Positions 27,513 through 37,014 are shown, counted from the stretch's first letter. The stretch is 55,206 bases of DNA from Deltaproteobacteria bacterium (GCA_013151775.1 JAADHO010000256.1:1-55206); one strand, 5' to 3'. Made by a program: numbers and translations. Notes: generated by a model not told the origin, from the letters alone.

Positions 27513-28928
27513 CACCCGAGGGTTATCGTCGCGTGGTGCCGGCGGCGGCGCCGGGGGATATGGATCGGAGGGCACGTTCGGCAGCGAAGGCACCGGCCGG
27601 AAATTCGCGTCTGGCACGAAGATCACCGTGTCTCCGGGCACGCCTCGATCCTGCGTGCCGGGCTCGAGCAGCGCGGACGGACTGTGGAAGAGCACGCCAC
27701 CGGGCAGGCTCTGGCCACCGAAGCGCACTGCATCGACCACCGAGGTGAAGCGTGTGTTGGGCACCGCGATGCGGGCTCGCGTCGGCGGTTGCGTGGGGTC
27801 GGTGAAGGTGAGCACCTCGACCTCGTCGGTGACGATGCGCGAGCTACCTCCGACGGACACGCGGCGCAGAGCGGTAGGCCCAATGACCCGCAGGGGTGCG
27901 CCCGGTGTCGGGTGCGCGAGCACGGACCAAGCGGGTACGGCGTGGGTGGCGACGCGATTTCCGCGAGCATCGTAGACATAGACGATGCCCTCCGTGAGGC
28001 AGCGACCGGCGGCGTCCTGACGCCGACAGGTCTCGGTCACAACGGCGAACCCACCGCCGGGCAGAGGCGCGGCACCTGCTCTGGGGGCCGAGGCGCCCGG
28101 GATGCGATCACGCGACCGACCCAGCCTGCGTCCAGAGACGTCGTAGCGCCACACACGCAGGGTGGAGAATGCCGGCGCGCGGTCTCCATGTCGCGTCCTG
28201 GGCACATCCGAGCTGATCAATTGCAGGACGCCGCCCTGCACCACGAGGTAGCCGTCGCGAGGCGTGCGCTTCGCCCAGATCACGCGCCCGGTGTCGAGGT
28301 CGACGCGCGCGATGAAGGGGTTGTTCTGTCGTCGCGGTCGCCACATGGGAGCGCCTGGTAGGCCGAAGGAACCTTCCGTGAACATGCCGGCGATGAACAG
28401 CTCGCCCTGATCTCCCAAGGTGATCCCGAAGCCGGCGAAGAAGCGACGCGGGTCGGCAGTGGAGCGGCCGGTCAGACGCCACAGGGCCCGGCCGGATCGG
28501 TCGATGCGGAACACGAAGGGCAGGACGATCTCGTCGGTCTCGAGCACGGTCCCGGACATGCCCGCCACGAGCGCGCTGCCGTCCGGAAGCGCGACGACCT
28601 GGCCGAGCTGTTCCCCGACGACGAAGGGCGCGCTGCCGCGAGCGCTCTCGGGGGCCGCCTCGATGCGGCTGATCTCACGACCGTCAGCCCCGTAGCGAAC
28701 CAGAGAGACTCGGTGGCGACCCGGAGCGATGGCGACCTGGGTCGTCAAGACCTCGCCGTTCGGGAAGCGCGCGGCGCGGAGCCTGCTGCGACCGTCGTAG
28801 AGCGGCTCGCTGTCGTGCCGGACCTGCACCAAGAGCGTGGGCTGCGCCGAAACGGAGAGTGGCGCCGAGGACAGGAGGATGGAAGCTGCCAGCAGCAGCG
28901 ATGTGGAGGATCGTTTCATCCAGGTCAT
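27495..28928 (-). CDS. Secreted beta-propeller-like protein
   Basis: 477 residues (a second Met gives 474). A Sec signal peptide of ~29 residues ends SVSAQP, with no lipobox. The mature part has repeated strand motifs with D-x-x-G turns (VALPDGSALVAGMSG, GDQGELFIAGMFTEGSFG, ARVDLDTGRVIWAKRTPRDG, AAPLPGGGFAVVTETCRRQ). This is like the PQQ/YVTN-type or quinoprotein-like propellers that Myxococcota secrete in large numbers. The C-terminus is a Pro-rich tail. No catalytic residues are recognised. Convergent with the kinase gene. Confidence 0.55.
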   Translation of the reverse strand: MTWMKRSSTSLLLAASILLSSAPLSVSAQPTLLVQVRHDSEPLYDGRSRLRAARFPNGEVLTTQVAIAPGRHRVSLVRYGADGREISRIEAAPESARGSAPFVVGEQLGQVVALPDGSALVAGMSGTVLETDEIVLPFVFRIDRSGRALWRLTGRSTADPRRFFAGFGITLGDQGELFIAGMFTEGSFGLPGAPMWRPRRQNNPFIARVDLDTGRVIWAKRTPRDGYLVVQGGVLQLISSDVPRTRHGDRAPAFSTLRVWRYDVSGRRLGRSRDRIPGASAPRAGAAPLPGGGFAVVTETCRRQDAAGRCLTEGIVYVYDARGNRVATHAVPAWSVLAHPTPGAPLRVIGPTALRRVSVGGSSRIVTDEVEVLTFTDPTQPPTRARIAVPNTRFTSVVDAVRFGGQSLPGGVLFHSPSALLEPGTQDRGVPGDTVIFVPDANFRPVPSLPNVPSDPYPPAPPPAPRDDNPRVLNPFG

Positions 28929-28967
28929 GCCCGTCAGACGCAGCCCAACGTTGATGATTCAGGTGCC

Positions 28968-29375
28968 TCAGCCTTGGTGGCCGAAGTGGTGGCGGATGTA
29001 GGAGAGGGCGTCCTTGCGCTCCTGCTCCGTGAGGGTGTCCTTCCAGGCGGGCATCACCTTGCCGTTGCGGTTGATGCCGTTGGCGATCTCGCCCAAGAGC
29101 ACGTCGTTGCCCTTCTGCAAGCGCTCGGGCTCACCGATGAAGTTACCGCCGGTCATGCCGCCGTTGCCCGTGCCGTCGGCGCCGTGGCAGGCCAAGCAGT
29201 TGGCCGTGTAGATGGCCTCACCGGCGGCCGCGTCGCCGGGCAAGGAGATGTCGGCAGCTGGCGCTTCGGGCGCTTCGGTCGCGCTTCCGCCGGCGGCGTT
29301 GCCACCCGAGGCTTCTTCGCCTCCACAGGCGAGAGCGAGGGTGCTGAAGAGAGCGAGGGTGAGTAGTGTACGCAT
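28968..29375 (-). CDS. Lipid-anchored mono-heme cytochrome c, last gene of the nos operon
   Basis: 135 residues from the ATG at 29375. The lipobox is A-L-A-C (Cys about 17), followed by a Gly/Ala/Glu linker. The heme site is NCLACHGADGTGNGG, and a distal Met follows in NGKVMPAW. The C-terminal helix ERKDALSYIRHHFG is typical of class I c-type cytochromes. It follows nosL by 56 nt on the same strand. A role as periplasmic electron donor to NosZ or NosR is inference from context; such cytochromes accompany nos clusters in several phyla. Confidence 0.8.
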   Translation of the reverse strand: MRTLLTLALFSTLALACGGEEASGGNAAGGSATEAPEAPAADISLPGDAAAGEAIYTANCLACHGADGTGNGGMTGGNFIGEPERLQKGNDVLLGEIANGINRNGKVMPAWKDTLTEQERKDALSYIRHHFGHQG

Positions 29376-29431
29376 GTTGTTGTCCTGTGGTCGGTTCGGG
29401 GCAGCGGGTTGTGGGTTCAGGGCCGAGCGTG

Positions 29432-29947
29432 TCACTCGGCGCGGGAGAGGGCGGCTTTGACACCCTCGAAATCTGTGACTTGGGCGTGAAGACGTTCGGC
29501 TGCGCGCTGCGCGGCGGCGCCTGTGGCGAAGGTGAGCACGGGCTCTCCCATCACCGGTCGATGCAGCTCGCCATATACGAAGCTGACCTGATCGGCAGGA
29601 CGCATGGGCTTGGCGTCAGTGCTGAGATCGTCCGGCGTGGCGTCGTCTGCCATCACCTCCACATAGATGGCGACGGGATGCCCATGTGGGCTGGGCGCCT
29701 CGAGGTAGGTGACGAGATCCGCGATGGAGCAGAAGAACGCGCGCTCTCCGTCGCGATGCACGAGCTCGGCGCGGGGCGCGGGCTGCTCGCGCAAGATCAT
29801 GCCGCAGGTCGAACACTCGTGCTCAGCGATGGGCACGCTCTCGGTGTTCACGGGCGCCTGATCAGCCTGCTTCGAGCCACACGCAGCGATCAGAAAGAGC
29901 GCCGAGCACGCCGCGACTCGCTGGAAGTCTCGCATGCCTCGCGTCAT
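29432..29947 (-). CDS. nosL: NosL, copper chaperone lipoprotein for N2O reductase
   Basis: 171 residues. A lipoprotein signal ends L-I-A-A-C (about residue 23). The Cu(I)-binding motif ECSTCGMIL is followed by aromatic and acidic strands (RAFFCSIADLVTYLE) and the C-terminal NosL repeat (VLTFATGAAAQRAAERL). NosL holds Cu(I) in the outer membrane or periplasm and delivers it to NosZ with NosDFY. The start at 29947 overlaps the nosY stop by 4 nt (ATGA), which fixes both genes in one operon. Confidence 0.9.
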   Translation of the reverse strand: MTRGMRDFQRVAACSALFLIAACGSKQADQAPVNTESVPIAEHECSTCGMILREQPAPRAELVHRDGERAFFCSIADLVTYLEAPSPHGHPVAIYVEVMADDATPDDLSTDAKPMRPADQVSFVYGELHRPVMGEPVLTFATGAAAQRAAERLHAQVTDFEGVKAALSRAE

Positions 29948-30753
29948 CGCAGGACTCGTTTCCTGGCCAAGATCAGCGCGCTCAGAAGCGTCGGCCCAAT
30001 GACCCAGGCGGCCCAGATCAAGGCGCGCTGCGCGACGCTCGGTAGCTCGACGGATAGGCCCAAATCGGAGAGCGCTTGACCGCCGAGCAGGGACTGCATC
30101 ATGGCCACACGATAGAGCCCCGCGGGGTTCGCGACCACCAGATGGGCGATGGTGTTCTCGGAGACGCCGCCATCGCTGGCGACCAGCAGCCCGAGCAAGC
30201 CTAGGTCATAGAAAAACACCAGGCCGAACCAGACCACGACCACCATGCTCGCGGCCACGGATTGACGCGGCGCCAGGGTCGAGAGCAGCAGCCCGATGGC
30301 GAGGAAGGCGAGCCCGAGGAGCAGCGTGGGCAGCATCAGAGAGATCAGCACGCTGCGCTGAGCACTGCCCGCGAAGGCGATGGCGGTGCCCATGCCCAAG
30401 GCCACCGAGAGCGCCAAGGCGGCGCCTCGTCCGATGAACTTGGCGAACACGACCTCGGTGCGGCTCACGGGCATGGAGAGCAGCAGCCCCAAGGTGTTGC
30501 GCTCGCGCTCGCCGACGATGGCGTCGTGACTGAGCACCAAGGCGACCAGCGGAACGAAGAGGCTGGCGAGGGTGACCAGGCTCGGTCCCGTCAGCGCAGC
30601 TCCGGCCGCTGCCTCCCCGTGACCTCCAGCGCTTCCGTAGGCGGAGACCGCCGAGGCCATGGCCGCGAAGAGCACGCTGACGACCAACACCCAGCGGTCG
30701 CGGGTGCGCTCGAGCAGCTCATGCCACATCAAGGCGCGGGCGACCCGGCTCAC
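29944..30753 (-). CDS. nosY: NosY, ABC permease of the N2O-reductase maturation complex
   Basis: 269 residues from a GTG at 30753 that overlaps the nosF stop (GTGA). Six membrane helices are visible. The cytosolic loop HDAIVGERERNTLGLLLSMPVSRTEVVFAKFIGR is the NosY/ABC-2 signature. With NosF it uses ATP to drive conformational change in periplasmic NosD, needed for assembling the CuZ cluster of NosZ. The length is as in Pseudomonas stutzeri NosY. Confidence 0.92.
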   Translation of the reverse strand: MSRVARALMWHELLERTRDRWVLVVSVLFAAMASAVSAYGSAGGHGEAAAGAALTGPSLVTLASLFVPLVALVLSHDAIVGERERNTLGLLLSMPVSRTEVVFAKFIGRGAALALSVALGMGTAIAFAGSAQRSVLISLMLPTLLLGLAFLAIGLLLSTLAPRQSVAASMVVVVWFGLVFFYDLGLLGLLVASDGGVSENTIAHLVVANPAGLYRVAMMQSLLGGQALSDLGLSVELPSVAQRALIWAAWVIGPTLLSALILARKRVLR

Positions 30754-31661
30754 GCTGCGCCTCGCTGCAAGAGCGCCTCGTAGACCTCGTCCATGCCGGG
30801 CTCCTCCACGCGCAAGGAGCGCACGGCGCCGGGCAAGTTGGCGCGCAAATCCATCAGATCGAGCAGGTCCTCGGTGGAGACCGAGACGCGCACGATGCCG
30901 TCCTCGCGGTCGAGCTCTGCGCGTCCCCAGCGCTCGATGCGCTCGGCCACCTCGTCGATGCGATCGTCGACCACCTCGAAGGTGACCGTCAGCGGCAGGC
31001 CCACCTTGCGACGCAGCCCCGAGGGCGAGTCGAAGGCGACGCGTCGGCCGGCGTCCAGCACACACACGCAGTCGACGCGGCGCTCCACCAAGGTGAGATC
31101 ATGGGTCGCCATGATCACGACCCGTTCGGACTCGCGCCACTCGCTCAACACGCTCCAGAGCAGCTCCAGACCCTCTTGATCGAGTCCACCGGTGGGCTCG
31201 TCGAGGACCAAGAGCGCGGGCTCGGTCAGGATCGCTACGGCGATGCCGAGACGCTGGCGCATGCCGCGCGAGTAGCCTCGCACACGGCGGCGGGATGCCT
31301 GGGTCAAGCCCACGCGCTCGAGCACGGCGTCCACGCGCTTGCGATCGACGCCACGCGCTTGGGCAAAGAAGCGCAGCACCTGAGAGCCGGTGAGGTTCTC
31401 GCTGAAGGCCACCGCCTCGGGCAGATAGCCGAGCTGAGCCTTGAAGCGGTGATTGACCTGCGTGGCCACGTCGTCGACCAAGAGCTGCCCCGAGCTCGGG
31501 CGCACGAGGCCCAAGAGCACGCGCATGAGCGTGGACTTCCCGGCGCCGTTCGGCCCGGCGAGCATCAGCACCTCGCCAGCGCTGGCACGAATCGAGACGT
31601 CGATCAGCGCCTTCAGCTTCCCGAAGCTCACGCCGACCTCTTCGAGCACGACCGACTTCAC
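30750..31661 (-). CDS. nosF: NosF, ATPase of the N2O-reductase maturation complex
   Basis: 303 residues. Walker A GPNGAGKST, Q-loop LGYLPEAVAFSENLTG, signature YSRGMRQRLGIAVA, Walker B LLVLDEPTGGLD, switch His in ATHDLTLVE. A ~85-residue C-terminal extension follows, as in NosF. It overlaps nosD by 4 nt at its start and nosY by 4 nt at its end. Confidence 0.93.
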   Translation of the reverse strand: MKSVVLEEVGVSFGKLKALIDVSIRASAGEVLMLAGPNGAGKSTLMRVLLGLVRPSSGQLLVDDVATQVNHRFKAQLGYLPEAVAFSENLTGSQVLRFFAQARGVDRKRVDAVLERVGLTQASRRRVRGYSRGMRQRLGIAVAILTEPALLVLDEPTGGLDQEGLELLWSVLSEWRESERVVIMATHDLTLVERRVDCVCVLDAGRRVAFDSPSGLRRKVGLPLTVTFEVVDDRIDEVAERIERWGRAELDREDGIVRVSVSTEDLLDLMDLRANLPGAVRSLRVEEPGMDEVYEALLQRGAA

Positions 31662-32890
31662 GACGCACCCGCGACGTCGCCGACGAGAGGAGCGCGATCC
31701 TCGACCGTGGGAACCCGCAGGATCGGCATGCGAGCCGAGAGCCGTGAGAGCAGCTCGAGCACCGGGCTACGCATCAGCAGCACAGCGGCGGGAAAGCGAT
31801 GCATCAGGTTCGCGGTGAAGCTGTCGACGCGGTAGGGCCTGTCGCCGACACCGTCGCCATCCTGATCCCAGCCGATGTAGTCGCTGTAGTAGTTGCCGCG
31901 CCCCGCCTCGCCCCACACGAGGTCGTGGTTGCCGACGTAGAAGACCTGCTGTCGGTTGCCGACGAAGCGGTTGCCGCGCACGAGGTTGTCGACGCTACCC
32001 GCCCAGATCTTCGCGCCGACGCCGTTGTGGAGCATCAGGTTGTCTTCGATAGTGTTGTGCACGGAGGAGAAGAAGAACATGCCCTGGCCGTTGCGCGCGA
32101 GGTGGTTGTCGCGGATCTGACAATGCTCGGCGTCACGGAAGAGCAGGCCGACGTTCTGGTTGTCGTCCGCCGTGTTGTCCTCGACCACCAGGTCGTGGCT
32201 CTCCATCAGCGCGAAGCCGCCGCCATTGCCATTCGCGACGTTGCCCCGGATGGTGTTGCGATAGGAGTACATGTAGTGGACGCCGTAACGCATCCCGTGC
32301 ATGCGGTTGCCTTCGATCAGGCTGTCCTCCGTGGCCGAGACGTAGAGGCCGTCGCGCGCGCCCTCGATCCGGTTGCCTCGAATGACCAGATGGCTGGCGT
32401 CGAAGAGCTGAATGCCGTTGCCGCGATCCGCGACTCGCACGTCGGCGCGTCCGATGATGTGGTTGTCGAGAAGCTCCACGCGTGGCGTCGTGTGCACCCA
32501 GATACCGAAGGCGCAGTCGCGAACCAGGTTGCCGCGCACCACGGCGCCCACCGCGCTTGGCTCGATGTAGATGCAGGCGTCGGGCCCGCTGATGTTCGAG
32601 CCGCTGCCCTCGATCGTCAGCCCTTCGACCACCACGCCGGGCGCGATGATCTCGATCACCCGCCCCTCGCCACCTCCGTCGATGGTGCCTTCGCCGCGCA
32701 GGGTGATGCGCTTCTCGATGCGGATGCGGCCCGGCCACTCGCCGGCGGGCACCTCCACCACGTCGCCGTCGTTGGCCAGGGCGATGGTGTCTGCGAGGCT
32801 GCGCCCGCCGTCGCCCACCCGTAGGGTCTCCGCTCGAGCGGAAGAAGCTGCGAGCAACAGGACACAGGCGCTGGCGAGGACGGTCTTCAT
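31658..32890 (-). CDS. nosD: NosD, periplasmic beta-helix protein for CuZ assembly
   Basis: 410 residues with a Sec signal peptide (MKTVLASACVLLLAASSARA). The mature protein is a right-handed parallel beta-helix made of ~20-24-residue rungs with N-x-I-x-G-N/D patterns (LVIRGNRIEGARDGLYVSATEDSLIEGN). It ends with the NosD tail YYSDYIGWDQDGDGVGDRPYRV. NosD receives copper (and sulfur) handed over from NosL and works with NosFY. It overlaps nosR and nosF by 4 nt each. Confidence 0.93.
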   Translation of the reverse strand: MKTVLASACVLLLAASSARAETLRVGDGGRSLADTIALANDGDVVEVPAGEWPGRIRIEKRITLRGEGTIDGGGEGRVIEIIAPGVVVEGLTIEGSGSNISGPDACIYIEPSAVGAVVRGNLVRDCAFGIWVHTTPRVELLDNHIIGRADVRVADRGNGIQLFDASHLVIRGNRIEGARDGLYVSATEDSLIEGNRMHGMRYGVHYMYSYRNTIRGNVANGNGGGFALMESHDLVVEDNTADDNQNVGLLFRDAEHCQIRDNHLARNGQGMFFFSSVHNTIEDNLMLHNGVGAKIWAGSVDNLVRGNRFVGNRQQVFYVGNHDLVWGEAGRGNYYSDYIGWDQDGDGVGDRPYRVDSFTANLMHRFPAAVLLMRSPVLELLSRLSARMPILRVPTVEDRAPLVGDVAGAS

Positions 32891-34992
32891 CTGGGCTTCG
32901 CGTCGTCTCGCAGCTGCAGGAGACGCTCTTCATCATGCGTCGAGAGCTTGGCCGTGGCCTGCTTGGTGAGCAAGCGCTCGATACCGATCAGCGGAGGGCA
33001 CTGCTGCTCGTTTCGGTAGCTGGCCTCGCAGTCCATGCACGAGAGACACTCGCGTGGATCGATGGTGCCGTCGGGCCGAATGGCCTTGGGCTCGCAGTTC
33101 CGAGTGCAGATCGTGCAGCTCTCGCAGAAATTCCTGCGCCGTGGCCCTGAAAAACGAAAGCTGTTGAAGATGGCAAGGCCCGCACCGAGTGGACAGATGT
33201 AGCGACAGAACGGCCGGAAGGTGAAGATCGACCAGACGAAGAGCAGGATCCACCACCCGGCGAGGTACCACTGCCGCGTCCAGAAGGGCACGAGGAAGGT
33301 CGACTTGAAGGGCTCGATCTCCGCGAGCTTCTCGCCCAAGACGGAGTCCCAGAGGAAGATGGGGATGAGCGCGAGCAGGATGAAGTAGCGCAGGAATCGC
33401 GCCTTCTCGTGGATGCGCTCCGGAAACTCGAACTCGGGGATATGCAGCTTGATCGCCACGAGTCGCAGCAGGTCGGTCATGGTCCCGTAGGGGCAGACCC
33501 AACCGCAGAACAAGCCACGGCCCCAGATCAGCGAGGCGATGAAGGTGAAGATCCACAGGAGAAAGATCAGGGGCTCGCTCGCGAACAGCTCCCATCTCCA
33601 CTCGTGGAGCAACGAGTCCACGAGCGTGAGCAACTGCGTGACGGAAGGCTGCGCCTTCATCGCGAAGCCGACCCCGAAGACACCGATCAACATCGAGATG
33701 GTGTGCAGTCGCTTGATGCGCTTCGGATCCGCCGTGGTCCAACTGCGCCCGATGAAGACGCTCACGACGAAGAGCAAGTAGAGGCCGAGGGCGAGGGCTC
33801 CGTAGCGATGGTTCAGCCACGCCTGCTGCCAGATGGAGAGCTCGGGGCGATCGAGCACGTAGACCGAGGTGGGCATGACGTGCTCGGCGTGGAACTCGTG
33901 GAAGTCGCGCGTGAATCCGCCCTGACCGTTGTACCGGCTGCCCAAGAAGACGAGCTCGAAGGGGTGTCCCGGATCGAGCGGCCCACCACGCGTGATGAAC
34001 ACACCACCCTCGCGAAAACGTGGTGCATCGGGGGCCGCGAGTCGACCGAGGTTGTGGTAGTCGAGATCGCGAAACACGACATCGTTGAAACCTTGTTCCA
34101 TGTGAACACGGTCGAAGATTCCGCCTCGAACGAAGGCGGATCCCTTGTAGGAGCTCGAGCCGTTGCCGAGGATCACGACCAGATGCTGCCCAGGCTCGAG
34201 CAGGCCCATCTCGAAGGCGTAGTCGTTGTCGCCGAGCAAGGCGCGACCGACCTGCGGTGCGTCGGCGATGGTGAACCAGAGGTCGACGAAGTTGCCGCGA
34301 GGGTTGGGCACCTCCATCTGGGCCTGGGTCACGGTCAGTCGGCCGAAGACGCCCTCCTCGATCATTCGTGCCCAGCTCCAGGCTGTCGGCTCGTTGATGA
34401 AGTGTCCGGGAGAGACGACGGAAGCGTCGATCACACCCACGGCGACTCCGAGCGCGCGGCTGGCGTCGAGGATGGTCTTGTTTTGCGCCAAGGCCGTGAC
34501 CGTGGCGCCGCTGATCACATCGAGGGAGACGTCGTCGGGATCAGAGGACTCGCCGACCACGATGGTGTCGATCGCACGATGCCCAGGGTATTGCGCCACG
34601 AACTCGTGCAGCTTGCGCTCCGGGATGCCGACCAAGAGCACAGGCTCGCTGTGGTGGATCACGCGTGCGCCTGCGATCACGCCGTCCGGCGTCAGGCCGA
34701 TCACGGTGGCCAGAGGCTTGCCCGAGTAGGCCTTGACGTCGACCACGGTGTTGGAGAGCACCACCCAACCGACCGCGGCACCTGTGGCGTCGAAGCCCTG
34801 CACGAAGGGCGCGCCTTCCACCGGCTCGAAGCGAGTCGCGCCTGGCAGCACCTCGGTGCAGGGCATGGTCTCGCAGTCGAGCGCCGTCGGAGCTGCGTCG
34901 TGTCGGTACTGGGCCGCCGCCGGAGCGACGACCCAGCACATGATCACGAAGGTAGAGAGGGCGAGAAACGCCGAACTTCTAGTCGAACTCAA
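32887..34992 (-). CDS. nosR: NosR, membrane flavin/iron-sulfur protein for N2O respiration
   Basis: 701 residues from a TTG at 34992, which places the signal peptide (ending PAAAQ) at the true N-terminus. The periplasmic FMN-binding domain has ISGATVT near residue 163 for covalent flavin attachment. Six membrane helices follow, with CGWVCPYG and CRYICPLG (C-x3-C-P motifs) between them. The C-terminal cytosolic ferredoxin-like part has CESCTICTRNCEP and CLSCMDCEAS...CPP for two 4Fe-4S clusters. NosR feeds electrons to NosZ and is needed for its expression and maturation in clade-I systems. An ApbE-type flavin transferase (NosX) is not in this window. It starts 55 nt after nosZ, an unusual order. 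Confidence 0.94.
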   Translation of the reverse strand: MSSTRSSAFLALSTFVIMCWVVAPAAAQYRHDAAPTALDCETMPCTEVLPGATRFEPVEGAPFVQGFDATGAAVGWVVLSNTVVDVKAYSGKPLATVIGLTPDGVIAGARVIHHSEPVLLVGIPERKLHEFVAQYPGHRAIDTIVVGESSDPDDVSLDVISGATVTALAQNKTILDASRALGVAVGVIDASVVSPGHFINEPTAWSWARMIEEGVFGRLTVTQAQMEVPNPRGNFVDLWFTIADAPQVGRALLGDNDYAFEMGLLEPGQHLVVILGNGSSSYKGSAFVRGGIFDRVHMEQGFNDVVFRDLDYHNLGRLAAPDAPRFREGGVFITRGGPLDPGHPFELVFLGSRYNGQGGFTRDFHEFHAEHVMPTSVYVLDRPELSIWQQAWLNHRYGALALGLYLLFVVSVFIGRSWTTADPKRIKRLHTISMLIGVFGVGFAMKAQPSVTQLLTLVDSLLHEWRWELFASEPLIFLLWIFTFIASLIWGRGLFCGWVCPYGTMTDLLRLVAIKLHIPEFEFPERIHEKARFLRYFILLALIPIFLWDSVLGEKLAEIEPFKSTFLVPFWTRQWYLAGWWILLFVWSIFTFRPFCRYICPLGAGLAIFNSFRFSGPRRRNFCESCTICTRNCEPKAIRPDGTIDPRECLSCMDCEASYRNEQQCPPLIGIERLLTKQATAKLSTHDEERLLQLRDDAKPR

Positions 34993-35047
34993 AGGATGCT
35001 ATCGATCTCCCCCACCACTATCATGTTGATTGGAAACTGGTAATCGA

Positions 35048-36985
35048 TCAGCGTGGTTCGACGATCATACGGCCACGCATCTCGAGGTGCAGTGCGTGAC
35101 AGAACCACGGACAGTAGTACCAGAACAGCCCCACCTTATCGGCGGTGAAGGTCATGCTCTGTGTGCCCTGAGGGTTGATGCCGAAGTTGACGTCGTGGTT
35201 CGTCACGCAGACGCCGTGGGAGAGGTCTTCGACATCGTCTTGGTTGGTGTCGATGATGGTGACGATGTCGCCCTGCTTGACGCGGAACTCCGTCATGCCG
35301 TAGGCGGGCGCGCGGCTGGTCATGTAGACGCGCACGTGGTTGTCGTCCTTGCGCACGACCCGGTTGTCCTGCATCAGGTTGATGCCATCTTCCTCCGCCC
35401 AGGCGTTGATCTGCGTGTAGCGAGGCAGATCGCGCGGATCGACGTTGACGGGGTGGATCAGCGACTTGTCGACGATCAGGGCGTCGTGCGGCTCGGAGTA
35501 GGTCGCGCCGTCATGAGCCAGGCGCATGCGCTCACCGCTGATGTCGATCAGCTGATCGTTCTCGGGATGGAGCGGACCCACGGGCAGGAAGCGATCCTTC
35601 GAGAACTTACACAGCGCGACGCACCACTTTCCGTCTGCGTTCTTCGTCTCGCTCATGGAGGCGTTGACGTGGCCGATCTGATAGTTGACATCGAGCTTTT
35701 GGATGATCGGATCGACGTCCTGTCCGCCGAACTTCTGGATCGCCTTCTCGATGTTCCACTTGGTCACGACCGAGTCGATGAAGATCGAGGTGTAGGCGTT
35801 TCCTCGACCGTCGAAGGCGGTGTGAAGCGGACCGAGTCCGACCTCGGGCTCTGCCACGACGCAGTCGCGCGGCTCGATGTCGCCAGCGAAGGCCTGGGCG
35901 ATCTTCTGGATGTCGACCACGGTGCAGGTGGGCGAGAGCTTGCCGGAGCAGATGGCGTAGCGGCCATCCGGCGAGATGTTCACGCCGTGGGGGCTCTTGG
36001 GCACGGGAATGCGCAGTACGAAGGGTCCGTTGTCACCGCGCGCGTCGACCACGGGCACGGGCGAGTCGCCGATGGTGGTGGTGTTGCCACCGGACACGGC
36101 GTTCTCGATGTTCTCGAGGTTGAAGACGTAGAGGTAGTCGCGGTCCGCGGCCATCATCTCCTCGAGCGTGACGCCGCCCTCGGAGTTGTAGCAACACGCG
36201 AAGGAGTACTTGCCCTCGTAGTCGGCGGCCGCGAGGTCGAGGTTGCCCTCGATCTGCACCTGCCACTTCACCTCCATGGACTCTCCGTCGATGGCCGTGT
36301 GAAGCGCGGAGTACTTGGTCTTGTCGTCCATGTCCGTGCCGTTGTTCGGCAAGGGCGCGCGGAACTCGCTGTTGCAGAAGACCAGCCCCGTGCGATGACG
36401 CTGGGGGAAGATGCCGTGGGTGCCGAAGCTGTTGGGGATGTCGACGATGGAGTCGACCTCCATCAGGTCGAGACGGATGCGCGCCAAGCGGCCCTGGGCC
36501 TTGTCGTTCACGTAGGCGTAGCGACCGTCGTAGGTGCCGTCCGTGTAGGAGAGGTGAACGTGGTGCGTGTCGCCGCTGGAGCGACCCTTGAGCAGCTCCT
36601 TGGACCAGTCGGTCGCGCCCCAGCCCGTGGCCGCGTCGCGGTTGAAGACGGGGATGCGCTTCAGCTCACGCATGGAGGGGACGCCCAGGATGCGGACCTC
36701 GCCGGACTGACCGCCGCTCCAGATGCCGTAGTAGTCGTCGAGCTGTCCCGGCTCGACATCGGTGGAGAGGTGTCCCTCTCCCTCGGCGCCGGGGGTCTCG
36801 TCGGAGCCAGCGCCAGGCGTGGCCGCCTGGTTGGTGTCCGTGGCCGGACTCTCGTTGCCGCAGCCGATCATCTGCGCGGCGACCACGCCACCGCCGATAG
36901 CCAGGCCTGTCTTGGCAATGAAGCCCCGGCGACCAGGCTTGCTGGGCGCCTCGGGAGTCGTCTCGTCGTGGTTCTCGTCGCTCAT
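35048..36985 (-). CDS. nosZ: Nitrous oxide reductase NosZ
   Basis: 645 residues, preceded by AGAGGA. It reduces N2O to N2 in the periplasm. The N-terminus has a twin-arginine motif (GRRGFIAKTG, residues 18-27) and a hydrophobic stretch ending in M-I-G-C, so Cys42 could be lipidated. An acidic linker follows. CuZ ligands are visible as His141/His142 (GDTHHVH) and the His of GTHGIF, SPHGVN, PLHTAF, IGHVNA and EPHDAL. The CuA site is complete: His590 (SHGV), Cys625, Trp627, Cys629, His633 and Met636 in YYCPWFCHALHLEM. Tat export and a nosR partner suggest the clade-I type, but a tree is needed. It is the first gene of the operon and lies behind a sigma-54 promoter, divergent from a NorR-type gene. 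Confidence 0.96.
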   Translation of the reverse strand: MSDENHDETTPEAPSKPGRRGFIAKTGLAIGGGVVAAQMIGCGNESPATDTNQAATPGAGSDETPGAEGEGHLSTDVEPGQLDDYYGIWSGGQSGEVRILGVPSMRELKRIPVFNRDAATGWGATDWSKELLKGRSSGDTHHVHLSYTDGTYDGRYAYVNDKAQGRLARIRLDLMEVDSIVDIPNSFGTHGIFPQRHRTGLVFCNSEFRAPLPNNGTDMDDKTKYSALHTAIDGESMEVKWQVQIEGNLDLAAADYEGKYSFACCYNSEGGVTLEEMMAADRDYLYVFNLENIENAVSGGNTTTIGDSPVPVVDARGDNGPFVLRIPVPKSPHGVNISPDGRYAICSGKLSPTCTVVDIQKIAQAFAGDIEPRDCVVAEPEVGLGPLHTAFDGRGNAYTSIFIDSVVTKWNIEKAIQKFGGQDVDPIIQKLDVNYQIGHVNASMSETKNADGKWCVALCKFSKDRFLPVGPLHPENDQLIDISGERMRLAHDGATYSEPHDALIVDKSLIHPVNVDPRDLPRYTQINAWAEEDGINLMQDNRVVRKDDNHVRVYMTSRAPAYGMTEFRVKQGDIVTIIDTNQDDVEDLSHGVCVTNHDVNFGINPQGTQSMTFTADKVGLFWYYCPWFCHALHLEMRGRMIVEPR

Positions 36986-37014
36986 GGATTAGCCGTCCTC
37001 TCGGTAATGCAGAT

